Source of the DNA: Tetmemena sp. SeJ-2015
Lineage: Eukaryota > Ciliophora > Spirotrichea > Sporadotrichida > Oxytrichidae
Direction of reading: 5' to 3'
DNA length: 64,000 bases
Assembly (NCBI GenBank): GCA_027382625.1
Contig: JAJKFJ010022274.1
Coordinates: 1 to 64,000, forward strand
The translations under genes and the position numbers were made by a program. The number at the start of each line of letters is the position of its first letter. Position 1 is the first letter of the stretch. The notes beneath the pieces are model-generated. The model had not been told where the DNA came from and searched no databases. It worked only from the letters and a program-made list of their open reading frames with translations. Positions 32,930 to 44,737 of the stretch are shown piece by piece.

Positions 32930-33420
32930 TTAGATACAAGCTTTGAATATATTTGCTGACTCATTGGAATAGCGGTGTAGTACTATCTCTCAGTACCTGC
33001 TGTCTGAAGTAGCCTTTTTTTCTTGCCCTTGTTCAATCTGACTATGAAGTAGTAACTGAGCCAATTATGAACTTCTATTTTGACAGTGCCAACTCTTTGT
33101 CCATCACTGTGCGATACATGAGCTCTCGATAAACATCTGTTGATGAGTTCTAAATCGGTGGTTGATGCTCTCAAGATACCCAATGAGTATTCTCAACTGC
33201 AAGGTTTTCTCTTACTAATGGCTGAAGTCTTTAATTGAGGCATCCTTCTCTTGATCCAAGAAATTATCTCAATGTCTGAAATGAAGCAAACTTTCAATGG
33301 CGAAGTGAGTAGAGAGCTCTGGAACTGATCGCATTGGTTTTCTCGAAGGTCATGTTGCATTAGGCTCCATTATCATAAGTCTGTAGAATAAAAGTTTATA
33401 TAAGTGAGATTAACCCCTCA
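32930..33420 (-). pseudogene. Decayed coding region, possibly transposon-derived
   Basis: GC-rich. Minus frames give TYDNGAQCNMTFEKTNAISS, then DNFLDQEKDASIKDFSH, EKTLQLRILIGYLESINHRF and, in another frame, VGTVKIEVHNWLSYYFIVRL. Shifts of frame and TGA codons break it up. It lies in a mobile-element zone beside an inverted repeat, which suggests a transposase remnant, but I see no diagnostic catalytic motif. Confidence 0.4.
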
Positions 33421-33479
33421 TTGTATTCGATCATGTACTATAAGAAATTAAGAAGAAGCTAGAGATCAGAATTGAAGTG

Positions 33480-33955
33480 AAATATATTAACTTATCATAT
33501 ATTTAAATTTCTTAATTTTTAATGTCTGTTGACTCTCTACCATCTCCACATATCTCAGTTCAAGTGTCTTTAAGTGTTGGTTCAACTGTTTCTCGAAAGC
33601 ATGAGTGAAAGTAGGGTGTCTGTTTGTCTCCACTCGAGTGGAACTCTGGTATTTCAGTTGCTTGGTTGAAATTGAAAAGCTCTTGAACATTTTTGACACT
33701 TTGCACTTTGAGTGAGTTTTCTAACTTATCTGATAATCAACATACTCTCCGATATCCTTTTCATTAAACAGAATGGAAAAGTTCCTTTCCTTCCACTAGA
33801 TTGGAGACAAACAAAACAGGCACCCTAATTTCACTCATGCTTTCAAGAAACAGTTAAAGCAGCACTTAAAGGTACTTGAACTGATATATTTGGGGATGGT
33901 AGAAAGTCAACAGACATTAAAAATTAAGAAATTTAAATATATGATAAGTTAATAT
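33480..33955. repeat. Inverted repeat of a coding fragment
   Basis: Two arms of about 230 bp meet near 33720. Minus (33487-33715) reads HPTFTHAFEKQLNQHLKTLE and VESQQTLKIKKFKYMIS; plus (33780-33953) reads the related APNFTHAFKKQLKQHLKVLE and the same ending. It is probably two head-to-head remnants of one mobile-element ORF. Confidence 0.65.
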
Positions 33956-33959
33956 TATC

Positions 33960-34279
33960 CGTTCAGCCCCAATTTATCAAAAACTTTTCAGTTTGTTTCT
34001 GTAAGGCTTGGACGAACGAGGACGAAGCACTTGCCATCTGTGTTAAAACTTGGTACTATAAGCGGTCCTTGTCGGCCGAGTATTGCTAGAAAAATGTCAA
34101 AAAAAGGTAATTTTACTTTATTAAATCCCACAATTGTAGGGTAATTCATGCATTTAAACATGACTATCATGGATGAATTTGAAGCCACTTCTCTAAAGTT
34201 CAGTAAAAAGACTAAGAACAGTGGCTACTTACTGGAGAAGCTGGCTTCCTAGCCAGTAGTAGAAAATCGGGGCTGAACG
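33960..34279 (+). mobile_element. MITE with CGTTCAGCCCCGA termini, copy 1
   Basis: About 320 bp, ends in terminal inverted repeats CGTTCAGCCCC...GGGGCTGAACG, non-coding. Same family as 47693-48005 (inverted) and 50029-50326. Confidence 0.85.
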
Positions 34280-34794
34280 TATTATATATATACATCACTT
34301 CAACTCTGATCACTAGCTTCTTCTTATTTTTTCTTAGACTGTATTTCTCTAATTTTTCAGGATTTTCTTTTAGATTCTTAGGTATAATAAGTGCATTATC
34401 TTAGACTTTCGTTATTATTTAGTTCCTCATATATCCCACTACTAATTTTGAATTAATAAGATCTCAATAATTTTCAAGTTATGATTTTATGATTTTTATT
34501 TTTTACTAGTTAAAAGAATATAATTTGTAATATCATTTATTAAAAAAATTAAAACTTAGAAAATAAAAATATATTTTAAACACTGACTTTGTGAATTTTT
34601 AATTATTTAATCTAGAAATTAATAAAAATAAAAAGCAAATGGAACTAAATATGACTCTAAAATATTTATCAAACTCTAATAAATCCCATAGCATGATAAG
34701 AAAGTGAGAATAAGTTAAGTATAAATAATTATTTTGCTTATTAATTACTTGAGAGTGGCGCACTATACTCTCACATTTGAAAGTTGCTTTGCAG

Positions 34795-35545
34795 ATGAGA
34801 AAGTTAGGAGTTGCAGCTGTTCCTCATCGCACTTCTAAGTTTCAAGATGTGCACATCAATTATTTGATTGATCCTCAAACTCTTCGCCACTAAGCGCACT
34901 TCAGTTTGGAGTAGCGCGCGAAGATCTTCCATAGATAGTTTCCTTATCTCAAGATCTCTCCGTAGACTGTAGCAAACATCTATCGTTGAAATGGCATAAC
35001 GTACAAAACTGTGAATCGAGTGAAGCGCGTTATAGACTTCACTAAGCCATTTTATTATAATAATCTGAAATATATTTACACTGCTCAGGTGTGAGAGGGA
35101 TAGCGTGAAGTTTGTATGTGCTGACGAAGCTGTGTTCACACACAACACCTTCATGAAGAAGAGTTGGTACAAGAAGCACGATAACATAGAAGTTTAGAAA
35201 GTAAATATAACTACAAGTGCGTTACTTGCAGGAATCAGCGAAGACTCAGGCTTAGAAGCTTATGTCCTTCATCCTCGCTCTATCAAGCGAGAGCAGTATG
35301 TTGCGTTCCTTAAGAAGCTCAGAGAGAAGATCACAGACGGTGAGATCGTTCTACTCGTTGACAACCTCAGCGTACACAAGACAAAGGAAGCGAAGAAGGC
35401 ATACGCTGAGTTGAACATCACTCCTGTTTTTAATGTTCCATACTCACCAGAGTTCAACGGCATTGAGTTTTACTGCTGGAACTTAGTTAAGGGACACTAT
35501 AAGAAGCTAAATATTTAGGAAAAGTATTTAAGCTTAACTTAATGA
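34795..35545 (+). pseudogene. TBE D35E transposase, best-preserved copy
   Basis: The ATG at 34795 starts MRKLGVAAVPHRTSKF, with a helix-turn-helix-like N-terminal part (TVANIYR, then NGITYKTVNRV). The catalytic frame holds the first Asp in CADEAVFT (codon at 35123), the second in LLVDNLSVHK (35360) and the Glu in SPEFNGIEF (35465): the last two lie exactly 35 codons apart, as in the D35E group. A TGA after IYR and a change of frame near 35095 separate the two halves, and both defects recur in the other copies. Gln is encoded by TAG and TAA here as well. The ORF ends at TGA 35543-35545. Confidence 0.92.
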
Positions 35546-35551
35546 CTTAAG

Positions 35552-36100
35552 TCACTTTTGCTTATCTGGGAAGAAGGGATTCTTAAGAGGTTCCTTTCTC
35601 TCTTCTGTTGGGCCAGATGGACCTAGCTTCCTCATCTTCGAACCTGCTCCCGCATCTATGTGCATCTCGTCGTCCCTAAGTTTGTATAGTGATAGACGCT
35701 TGCTCACCTCGATGCTTGTATTTTGCTTCCGTGCTCTGAATACCTTTGCTCTCTCCTTCATTAGTAGATGCCAGTGCCAGGTTTCTCTACACAGTTAAAC
35801 TCTAAAACTTACTAGAGAGTAGGGATTCTGAAGCTTATCAAACCATTCGTCGCTGATAACTATTCCTTGCTTCTTTGGGTCGTTCTCCTCTACTTAGAAT
35901 CTCTTCCTGTGTGGATCTTCAATGATTCTTTGAGGTACTCTGCACGTACAGTAGCAAGGACGCCAAAGAAGAACCTTCGTTCTGGCAACTTGTTTGAGAG
36001 TTGTTCCTTGTTAGGAAGGAATAGAGCAACCTCCGGATCTCCCATCGCATCGTCATACATATTAGTGACTGAGATCTCAGGATAGTTTGGTAATCAAGCA
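35552..36100 (-). pseudogene. TBE small convergent ORF, copy 2
   Basis: The stop TGA is at 35552-35554. The frame reads back through SGPTEERKEPLKNPFFPDKQ, DEMHIDAGAGSKMRKLG and VISDEWFDKLQNPYSLVSF; a frameshift near 35900 joins it to DPEVALF and NKLPERRFFFGVLATVRAEY. It is better preserved than copy 1 but lacks the N-terminal membrane segment. Confidence 0.75.
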
Positions 36101-36288
36101 AACCATGAAGCCTACCGCTCAGTTATCTGAGATAAAATATTGACATTTAATAATTAATTCCAAAATTATTATAATTTACAATTAAATATAATAAAGATAA
36201 AGTTTTAATTTTATTTATATGCATTTTACAAATCATATAAACCTTTTAAATATAAATCTGGAGTAGATCCTATATCTAAAATCTTGTA

Positions 36289-37112
36289 TGGAGCAAATAT
36301 CTCTGCACCTTAAACGTTCATTAAATATCGACTAAGCCAGGCTTATTTTTCGATGAATCGCATGAAAAAATGGGTTATAGGTAAATTTTGCAAGCATTTA
36401 TAGTAAATATAATAATTTTTAGTATCAAAATTTGAGAAGTTACTGCTAAACATTTAGTTTATAAAACTTATATTTTTATGAAAGAAAATACCCAAAATCA
36501 TAAAATAATTCAATCTTAGAGTGTGATATCCGTTTAACAAGCTAATTTATAGTTAAATCATTTCACTACTCAGAAATTATCTCTCACCAATTATTCTTAA
36601 TCTCAACAAAAGAGAGTGAAGATAGTCAATGACTCTTTAGTTTATATACTTTATTAAATCATCATAAAATTTTTTCATTTGTGAGGAAGTAGCCTATTTT
36701 AGTTTTAAAATTACTTCATAAGAGATGAGTCATTAATTCTCCACTTTCTTAATAAATTATTAAGAGTCATTGACTATCTTCACTCTCTTTTGATGAGATT
36801 AAGAATAATTGGTGAGAGATAATTTCTGAGTAGTGAAATGATTTAACTATATAAATTAGCTTGTTAAACGGATATCACACTCTAAGATTTAATTATTTTA
36901 TGATTTTGGGTATTTTCTTTCATAAAAATATAAGTTTTATAAACTAAATGTTTAGCAGTAACTTCTCAAATTTTGATCCTAAAAATTATTATATTTACTA
37001 TAAATGCTTGCAAAATTTACCTATAACCCATTTTTTAATGCGATTCATCGAAAAATAAGCCTGGCTTAGTCGATATTTAATGAACGTTTTAGGTGCAGAG
37101 ATATTTGCTCCA
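36289..37112. mobile_element. 824-bp foldback palindrome
   Basis: Begins TGGAGCAAATATCTCTGCAC and ends with its complement; arms of about 350 bp are nearly identical, with a spacer of about 130 bp. Non-coding. No clear target duplication, so mobility is inferred from shape only. Confidence 0.85.
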
Positions 37113-37684
37113 TTGAAATTTATTCAATCGAAATTTTTGTTTTATATAATGAATTTAAGATAAAACTCAAAAAAAGAATTGAGATTATTTTTAGAAAAAA
37201 AATCATTAGTTTTATTATTTGAGTGAATTTGGAATTAACTCTTATAGCCTTAGTTGTAAAACTGATTTTTGATAATTATTTATTATTTATATGGACTTAA
37301 TACTCATCAGGTTCCTGAATATTTCAACCCTCTTATTCTTCGTAAGCTCTTTTTAAAAATATAATATTAAAGTCATGGCTATTTTTGTTAACTTAATTGT
37401 AGTTTATTTGTTCAGCAAATGGTTTAGAGTAAAAATTATTGATTTATCAAATTGGTTATTGTTATATTATTTTGTAATTCAAGATAGGATATAGATATAC
37501 TTCAACTTCAGAAGCGAGTCTTAAAAATAAATATATGAGCCGACTGCTAGACTTTTCTGAGGATATTTTTCACAATCTAAAGGAATCGATTTTAGAAAAT
37601 AGGACCTGCCAAGAAAAAAGTATTTTCTTACTTGTAAAGGTTTATCCCATTTTTAAGGAAAATTAATTATAGTTTATTTTAATG

Positions 37685-40600
37685 GAAACTTACAATCTTT
37701 CCCTCCTTCTTGCCCAACATCAACAAAGTTTTGGCCAGTCATCATTGGAGGCTTAGGAAGTGATTGTAATGTTGACATATTTTTGGATGGGATTGCGAGT
37801 GAATCTGTCAAGGGACAAGTTTTGGTGGCCGGTCATGTTGACACAACTCAAATTAGTGCTTCTTGCGATTATAGATCAAATTATTTTTAGATAATTAGCA
37901 AGGAGATTAATTTATAAAAATAAAATGTTTGTCATTTCTGCTAAATTTATGCCTTGAATTAATTAGTTAATTTCCTTTTAATATATAAATTTAAATGTTA
38001 GTTAAAATCTTTCTTTATATTTTGATTTTGTGCATATTTCACAAATAGCAAATCTGGTATATTCTATTTTTTAGCACTCCTTGATAATTAAGGTAAGTAT
38101 ATTAAATTGCAATTTTGTCAAGGATATTTTAACCCTTTTTTTCTATTTTAGGGAACTATATTTATTTAAAATTCATATTGCGCATAATTTTTTATTTTAT
38201 TTTTAAAAATGATTTATATTTTGTTAAAATATTTATTTTAAACTAGTTTTAAAATTACTTTTAATTAAATTTTAATATGTTTTTAAATTAAAAAGTAGGG
38301 TATTGATACAATAAAGCTTTTTAAAATTCAAAAACTATTTTATATTATAGGTTGAATACGATCACATGATTATTTATTGGTTTAATTTTTCAAATACTTT
38401 TTATTTTCATTCTGATTAAACAACTGTTTAAAAGTGGAAAAAAAATGGAAAGGAACAGGAGAAATTAGTGCACTAAAGATGATAGTCTAATGCAAACCTT
38501 GGTAAGTAAACCTTTATTACAATAATTATGATTATTTTTTTGTTGAGTTTAGCTTATTTTTTATTCATTTTTGTGTTGCTTACATATACTTAAATAGAGA
38601 TACTTCAAAAAGTGGAGATTATGGAAACAAGTGACCTTTTAGTGATTCTCACTTACAACGCAATGAACCTTTTTTATAGCGCTATCTAAAGATAAAATGC
38701 GCTCTTCAACTCAAAGGATTAAAGGGAAGGTCTTAAACAGATGCATTCGATTCCTAAAATACTATGCTTAGGGTTTTAGGAAATAGAGGGATCAATCAAA
38801 AATATGGCAAGAAGAAAAACAAAATTGCAGCTGCCATAAATCATCTAAGAAGACTGAGATCAACTGAAATCTCTATATAAATAAGAGTCGCAATAAGAAT
38901 CCACTAAGTTTTTCTAAATATTAATTTGAATTTATAAATCACGCAATTTAATTCTACCCATAATAAATCAAGTAATATGAGGGAAATTAATAAAAATATA
39001 ATTAAATTAGTAATTAAAATCAAGAAGAATAAATTAGTGGAAAGTGGAAGTGCTGCCTATTTTAAATAATTTTAAACCATTCGATTCAGAATAAATTAAA
39101 ATAATTGATACCCTTGAAACCTTTGTAGGTACGCTCTGTTCAAAGATATAAGTAACAAAAGTGTTGCTTCTTTCTACATCCATAGAAAAGAAATATATAC
39201 AATGCTAGTATTATCATATTTTTCTAGTGAGAGGAGCTCTTGTGAAAATTAAAGAAGAAACTCCTTATAACTTTTGATTAGTTATAGAAAAACTTAAACA
39301 GATCAGTGCGTGTAGTTTTTTTAGTTCCACTAAATTGCAACTTTCAATTTATTATTTTAATAATCGGTGATAGAAATTTAATATTAAACTACACTTTGTG
39401 TTTAAATTTATTAGATTTAGAACTATAAATGGCTAAATGTTTTGGAGAATAACCCTTCAATAACAATCGCAGCGGTAAGCCTGAGTAATACCTATGCCTA
39501 TGCAGCTCTGACTTTTACTTAAACTGTTTCAGGGGCGAATCCAGACTCTTTGTTTAGAATATCTCAAATCCCAACAACATCTGGTGTCTCAACTCTAGAA
39601 TTGAATGGAGATACTTCTCATTCAACTCACATCTAACACAATATAATCATAATTAGTTCAGTAAATATCAAATATAAGAATTTAATAATTATTTCATTCT
39701 AATATACCTTAAATATATTTATTTATAAAATTTAATAAAAAATAAAATATCGACCATATTTATGAGGCAAGATAGTACCACCAATGATCTTTACATATCG
39801 ATGAAAATTAATACGGGAGTGTTTTAAATTATTATAAATAAACTACTTTTTTATAATTATCATATTTATTTAATCAACTAAAATTTGGAATGTTTGGGTA
39901 CTCAGGGAATGATAAAACAAAATTTTAAATGAGCTAATATACATGAAATTTTCTTCATTCTTTGAGCATTATATGGGCCAAAAGAGTGCATGGACTATCT
40001 TCTAATCCTTCTTACGAAATAGTTGGATCCTGTTAAAATATATGAGTTTAGGGAGTTCTAACTATTGGTAGCTTGTAAATTTTTACGCCGATTCCTCAAC
40101 TTAAAAATTTAATTTAAATATGGAATACAAAAGATATCATTGTCAGATGGCTCAATCGCCTCTGAGCAGACTTTCTCAAATAACCAACCTAGTAACATTC
40201 AAGGTCAAATCAAACTTAGCTAAAATGAGACTATGTGGTATACTGCATTATAAATATATTTATTGCACTCTACTTACTCAGCTTCATATTATTTATCTCT
40301 TTAGGCTGGAACTACTTCTTAAATTTGATATATAAATTATAAAATTCCTTTAGAAGGGTTTTAAATTTTTTTTCTTCAAATAACATGCTCAAGAATTACT
40401 AACTTTCTTAATCTTTGTTCTATGTTAGTCTTGAGGTCTAGGGATCTACAGGAAACTTTCTAATATAATTATATGTTATTTTAAATATTAGCCTTAACAG
40501 CTACCAGTAAATTTGTTTTGCTTCTTTAATACTTTATCTCTAGATTAAACATATTTTTGTTAATTTATATTAAATAATCCTGTTGGAAGTTGCATACGAT

Positions 40601-43600
40601 ACCGGTATAGTAAATAAAAACCTGATCCTAAGCAGAGGTAGCTCTATCTATTCAGCCACTAAGTAAGAATTATAGTGTGTATGTCACTTATTAAATTATT
40701 AGATTGTTGGCTTCTGGAAAAAATGGAAAAATATTTTTTGCGATGTCAGCCCCTAATCTTCTCACCTCGGCAACTAAAAGTAGAATATCTGTCTATAAAT
40801 GATAAGTTAATATTTATTTTCTATTTTGCTTCTGACGACCTAAGCATATCAGCAGCCAGTTGTGTGAATAGTACTAGCTCAGCTTTCACTTCATTTTCAT
40901 CTTTTTTTTTTTTAAATCTGTTTCGACATCAGGGTCTTCCACTTCTGCAACTCCAGTTTACTCACCAGTGAGCGCTAGCATTTCTTCCTATTTAAGTGCG
41001 CAAGTATAGATCTCACTTGTTAAATAATCATATCTTACACCCCAAACATTATATCCAATCATCATTAAAAGTAGAATTAAATTATACTACTCTTTTTTTT
41101 CTTAATGAGAGATATTGCTGCTTCTCCCTAATGCGACTTACCTCTCTTTTCAAGTTCGAATATCATAGAGTATGATTTCAACACTTAAGCCAATTCAACA
41201 CTCACAACTACACCTATCTCAATAATGGACTGCACAGGGAATAGTTATCAGATCTCTGCAATTCAACTAGCTGATGGAACTGCAGTCACAGATCTCTCTT
41301 ATGATTCAACATCACAGAAACTTGAGCTTGTATATTATATTTTGACATTCAATCAAGTCAACGCTCTCAAATACTCTGGAGACTACTCTTACAGATTTAA
41401 AGTCACATTTCTCAACGGATTTAAATACGTCTATTTCAAAGTCAGATTCTATCCACTTTTGTCATTAGTTTCAAACCCTCAAACCCCAAGCCATGATAAA
41501 TTATACGAGTAATTATTAGTAATATAAAAATATAAAAAGAGTATATCACATCTTGTGAGGAGTCAATTTATCCTTTTATGGTTGGGTTTGATAGTGCAGT
41601 GACACTAAACTGGTTTGACCTAGATCCTTATGGAAATCTAATAAGAGCAGGCTCAGCTTTGAAAATACCCTATGGAACTTAATTTATATAAATAGTTTAA
41701 GACGGCGTGACTAAGGGCTTCATTTCTCTGACTGACTAAAGAGGCAGCAATTCAAACTAATATCTATTTAAATTATTGGGTAGTTCAAGTGAATCTTCTA
41801 TACGATACGACCAGAGCTTCATCTTGTCACTTTGCATAGTATTCCGGAGGTTTTATTTATGGAGGATGCAGCATTTCATCTGAATTGTTCTTGAGCACTT
41901 TATCTTAATAAATAAATTAATTACATTCTTTTGTTCACGTGTTGAAAATAAATCATCAGACAGGGAACATAGTTTACTTTAAAAAGCTTCCAACTGACTC
42001 TACTAATCCAAGTCTGTAAAAAGTATTGGCGTTTCAATAAGTAAACTTAACTGACTCTCTTGCTATATACACTTCTTATAAGTCAACTTATTGGAACGTT
42101 GTAGCTGTGAAATTTACAGAGTCTTCTGAAACTGTTATCTATTATAAGTTTTACAATTTCAACAATCTAGCAGTCAACACTTACTTCATTGAATCTTTAG
42201 TTGACTCTTCTAATAATTTGTTTTGGATTATTCGTCATCAGCTCACGAACAAACTCGCAGTTCTTCAGGGAAAAGTAAATTTGATTAAAATTTATTCTAT
42301 CATTGTTAGAATCGATAATTTTAATAATTAAAATTATTTAGAGAATATATATTAAAATATGAAATTACCCCATTATTTAAGTCAGAATGATGATTTTTAG
42401 AGCTATAAAAAATATTTCTGATAATAAAATTAAAGATTTATCTGATGGGTCTATGGCAAAGTAAATCGTTTTAACAGATATGAATTCTGATGATTGCAGC
42501 TAATGCTAATCTTCTTTATACGACACTGATAAAATTATTGTGCCAGCCACTTCCTAGGCTAGTGGAAATTACGTTCTGCTCTATGTTCTGAATAGATTAT
42601 CTCTTGCAGTCATCACTACAAAATATATTAAATGTATACAATTAAGCTAACTTTCCCTTCTTCTTATCAACTGAATAAATAATTAAATTAGGTTAGTGTT
42701 TTTAACTGCTTTAAAAACAAAAATTATTTTAAAAGAAGTATTTTAAAAGTTTTTAATTTAATTGGGGGATGGGCCCCAAAGGGAAAGCAAAAATTCTAGG
42801 CAAAGGGAAAAAATTTTGCGTTAAAATATGAGAGAGTATGGACTGGAACTGGAGTTGCCTCATTTAAATTGTATTATATTTTCTAGTAAAGTAGTAGGCA
42901 CTAAATTCTTTGACTGCTCTGCTTTAAGTTCAACAGGATGCTCACCATCAGAACTTTATAGTGCATTTAACTCAAACCTCCAATTTTCAAGTTACACATA
43001 GTAAGGCATGTTCATTTTTAGAGGCACTAAGGCTGATAATTGCTTCAGTTTCCCAGATATAGCTTCCACCAACACTTCTTGGTATGCAACATTCTCAACA
43101 ATTACAGCAACTGCATCTCCAGCAACAACATAATAATATTTATTTCAAGTGATTTAGGCCAAGATTATGGATTTAATAATGACAACTATCCTCTTGTCTT
43201 CGAGGTTTATGCATATTCTACCAAGAATTATTATTTTTATTACGCCTACTCAAATACACAAAGTGATAGATATTCTTAATTCATAAAGACATTTTTGTTT
43301 TAATTAACAGAGACATTTACTTATGGGGAGATATTGAATTACCTAGTTTCTACAAGAGATACCCCTATTCTCAGTTTAAGTGTGGAATGATTGCGAGGTA
43401 AAAGAAATATTAAATATATTTATCAGACCTATAATGGATAGGGCACTATCTTAGAATTCAAGAATTCTTCAGTTACTGATGATGTACAAATAATAACAGT
43501 GAATTCTAGCTTCTCTAATTGCCAGGATAGACCTTTCAGTTCTGTAATCTGGGACGGCAACTCAGATGATTAGGTGATGAATTTTGAGGTTACTAATTCC

Positions 43601-44490
43601 TTTATATTTAACAGCACTGCTAATATTTTTATTACTTGGATTACTATGAGGCTCACAGTTAAGAATTTCTTTTTCTAGTAGCCTTTCAGAGTACGCTACT
43701 ATGATAAAACTTTAGGCACTAGCATGTACTATTTCGATCATTCTTTGAAAATAATTATTGGTTCTTTGCTGGTGAGATATGTAGCAGATAGAAATTTAAC
43801 TGATTACACCTACAATAATTTGATTACAAGATGCACCGGAAACCCTTTTCCATTTGCTTTAGGATAAGATACAGGACTTTGGAATTACGCTATCTATTAC
43901 AATTCATTTGCTGCTAATCCTGTCGATGAAGCCATGGTCCTTGTTAAATAAATTCATGTTGGATAAACTGGAATGTTCTTATATTATACTGACTATTCTG
44001 GTGCTTAAGATGATTAAACCGATGGGATCGCTACTCTTATCTCAGCTACGGGAAATATTCAATGGCATAATAAATTTAACTTCCAAAGAAGATTGAATGA
44101 ATATATTCTTATAATTTAGATAGCCCGAGGAAGCTACTGGAGTCGCTATTATTCCAGGCTTTGTATATGTGAGCGTATATAGTGCATCAGTTGCTTATAA
44201 TGTAGTTATGGTATCTTTGATAAAACTTACTTACAATTTTATTTTGAATGAGGGAAAGACAGTTTGGGCAAAGAACATAATCCCTCGCAATCTCATTGAT
44301 GGAAACTTATTTTATAAACGACTTCTACTATAAAATAAAAAATACTTGTATAACATTTTTGATTTAGTTCCTCATCCAAGAAACTCAAGCCTAATAGTGG
44401 CATCTCTAAATTATAATTGGAAAGCTGCTGCTGGAAACTCTTATATTTTTAATGGAAAAGTGGCAGGAAATGTGATTCAAATTTTTTTTA
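37685..44490 (+). CDS. Gene B: large secreted-type protein, interrupted; paralog of A and C
   Basis: Segments: about 37690-37890 (SDCNVDIFLDG, VLVAGHVDTTQ), 39410-39640 (VSLSNTYAYAALTFTQ), 39965-40110, 40120-40250 (QKISLSDGSIASEQT, MWYTA), 40840-41010 (PVYSPVSASIS), 41095-41512 (DCTGNSYQIS), 41537-41800 (SCEESIYPFMVG, DLDPYGNLIR, KIPYGT, DQRGSN), 41950-42275, 42380-42640, 42840-43170, 43310-44090 (DGIATLISATGNIQWHNKF) and 44110-44485. The blocks follow the order of gene A and contain many Gln TAA/TAG codons. The second half repeats a roughly 100-residue beta-rich module, with lines such as SLVDSSNNLFWIIRHQLTNK, reminiscent of a beta-propeller. Probably extracellular. Start and stop are unresolved. 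The family is not recognised. Confidence 0.72.
38621..38857 (+). CDS. 78-codon ORF within a gap of gene B
   Basis: The ATG opens METSDLLVILTYNAMNLFYS and the frame continues through KQMHSIPKILCLGFQEIE and KNMARRKTKLQLPQIIQED to TGA at 38855-38857. It is open only with TAA/TAG as Gln. It has no match in genes A or C and could be a small gene or a chance frame; an overlapping frame with GNRGINQKYGKKKNKIAAA is also coding-like. Confidence 0.35.
39060..39370 (+). repeat. Diverged dispersed repeat copy
   Basis: Shares ACCATTCGATTCAG at its left end with 54230 and a TTGCAACTTTC-like right end with 23480. The match is patchy. Confidence 0.35.
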
Positions 44491-44737
44491 ATTATTTATA
44501 AATTATTTTTATATATTTTCATTCATTTTTTATTGAGAGATATGGATTGGAATTAAAAAAATAAGATGATTTAATTTAAATACTCTTTAAAGTGAAATAT
44601 ATTTCTTAAAAATGAGTAATAATATGAAAGAAAAATTTTAAACTTCACAAATTTATTTTTAAAAACATAATAAGCATTTATTTAATAAAAAAATTAACGA
44701 ATTAAAATTGAATTTTATTCTTTTTAAAGAAAGTTTT

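Larger units (their letters stand above)
34681..36131 (+). mobile_element. TBE-type transposon, copy 2, truncated at the right end
   Basis: The left end (CCCATAGCATGATAAGAAAG) matches the TBE terminal repeat. The right terminal repeat is missing. It holds a transposase ORF and the convergent small ORF, whose stop codons are only about 6 bp apart. Confidence 0.9.
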
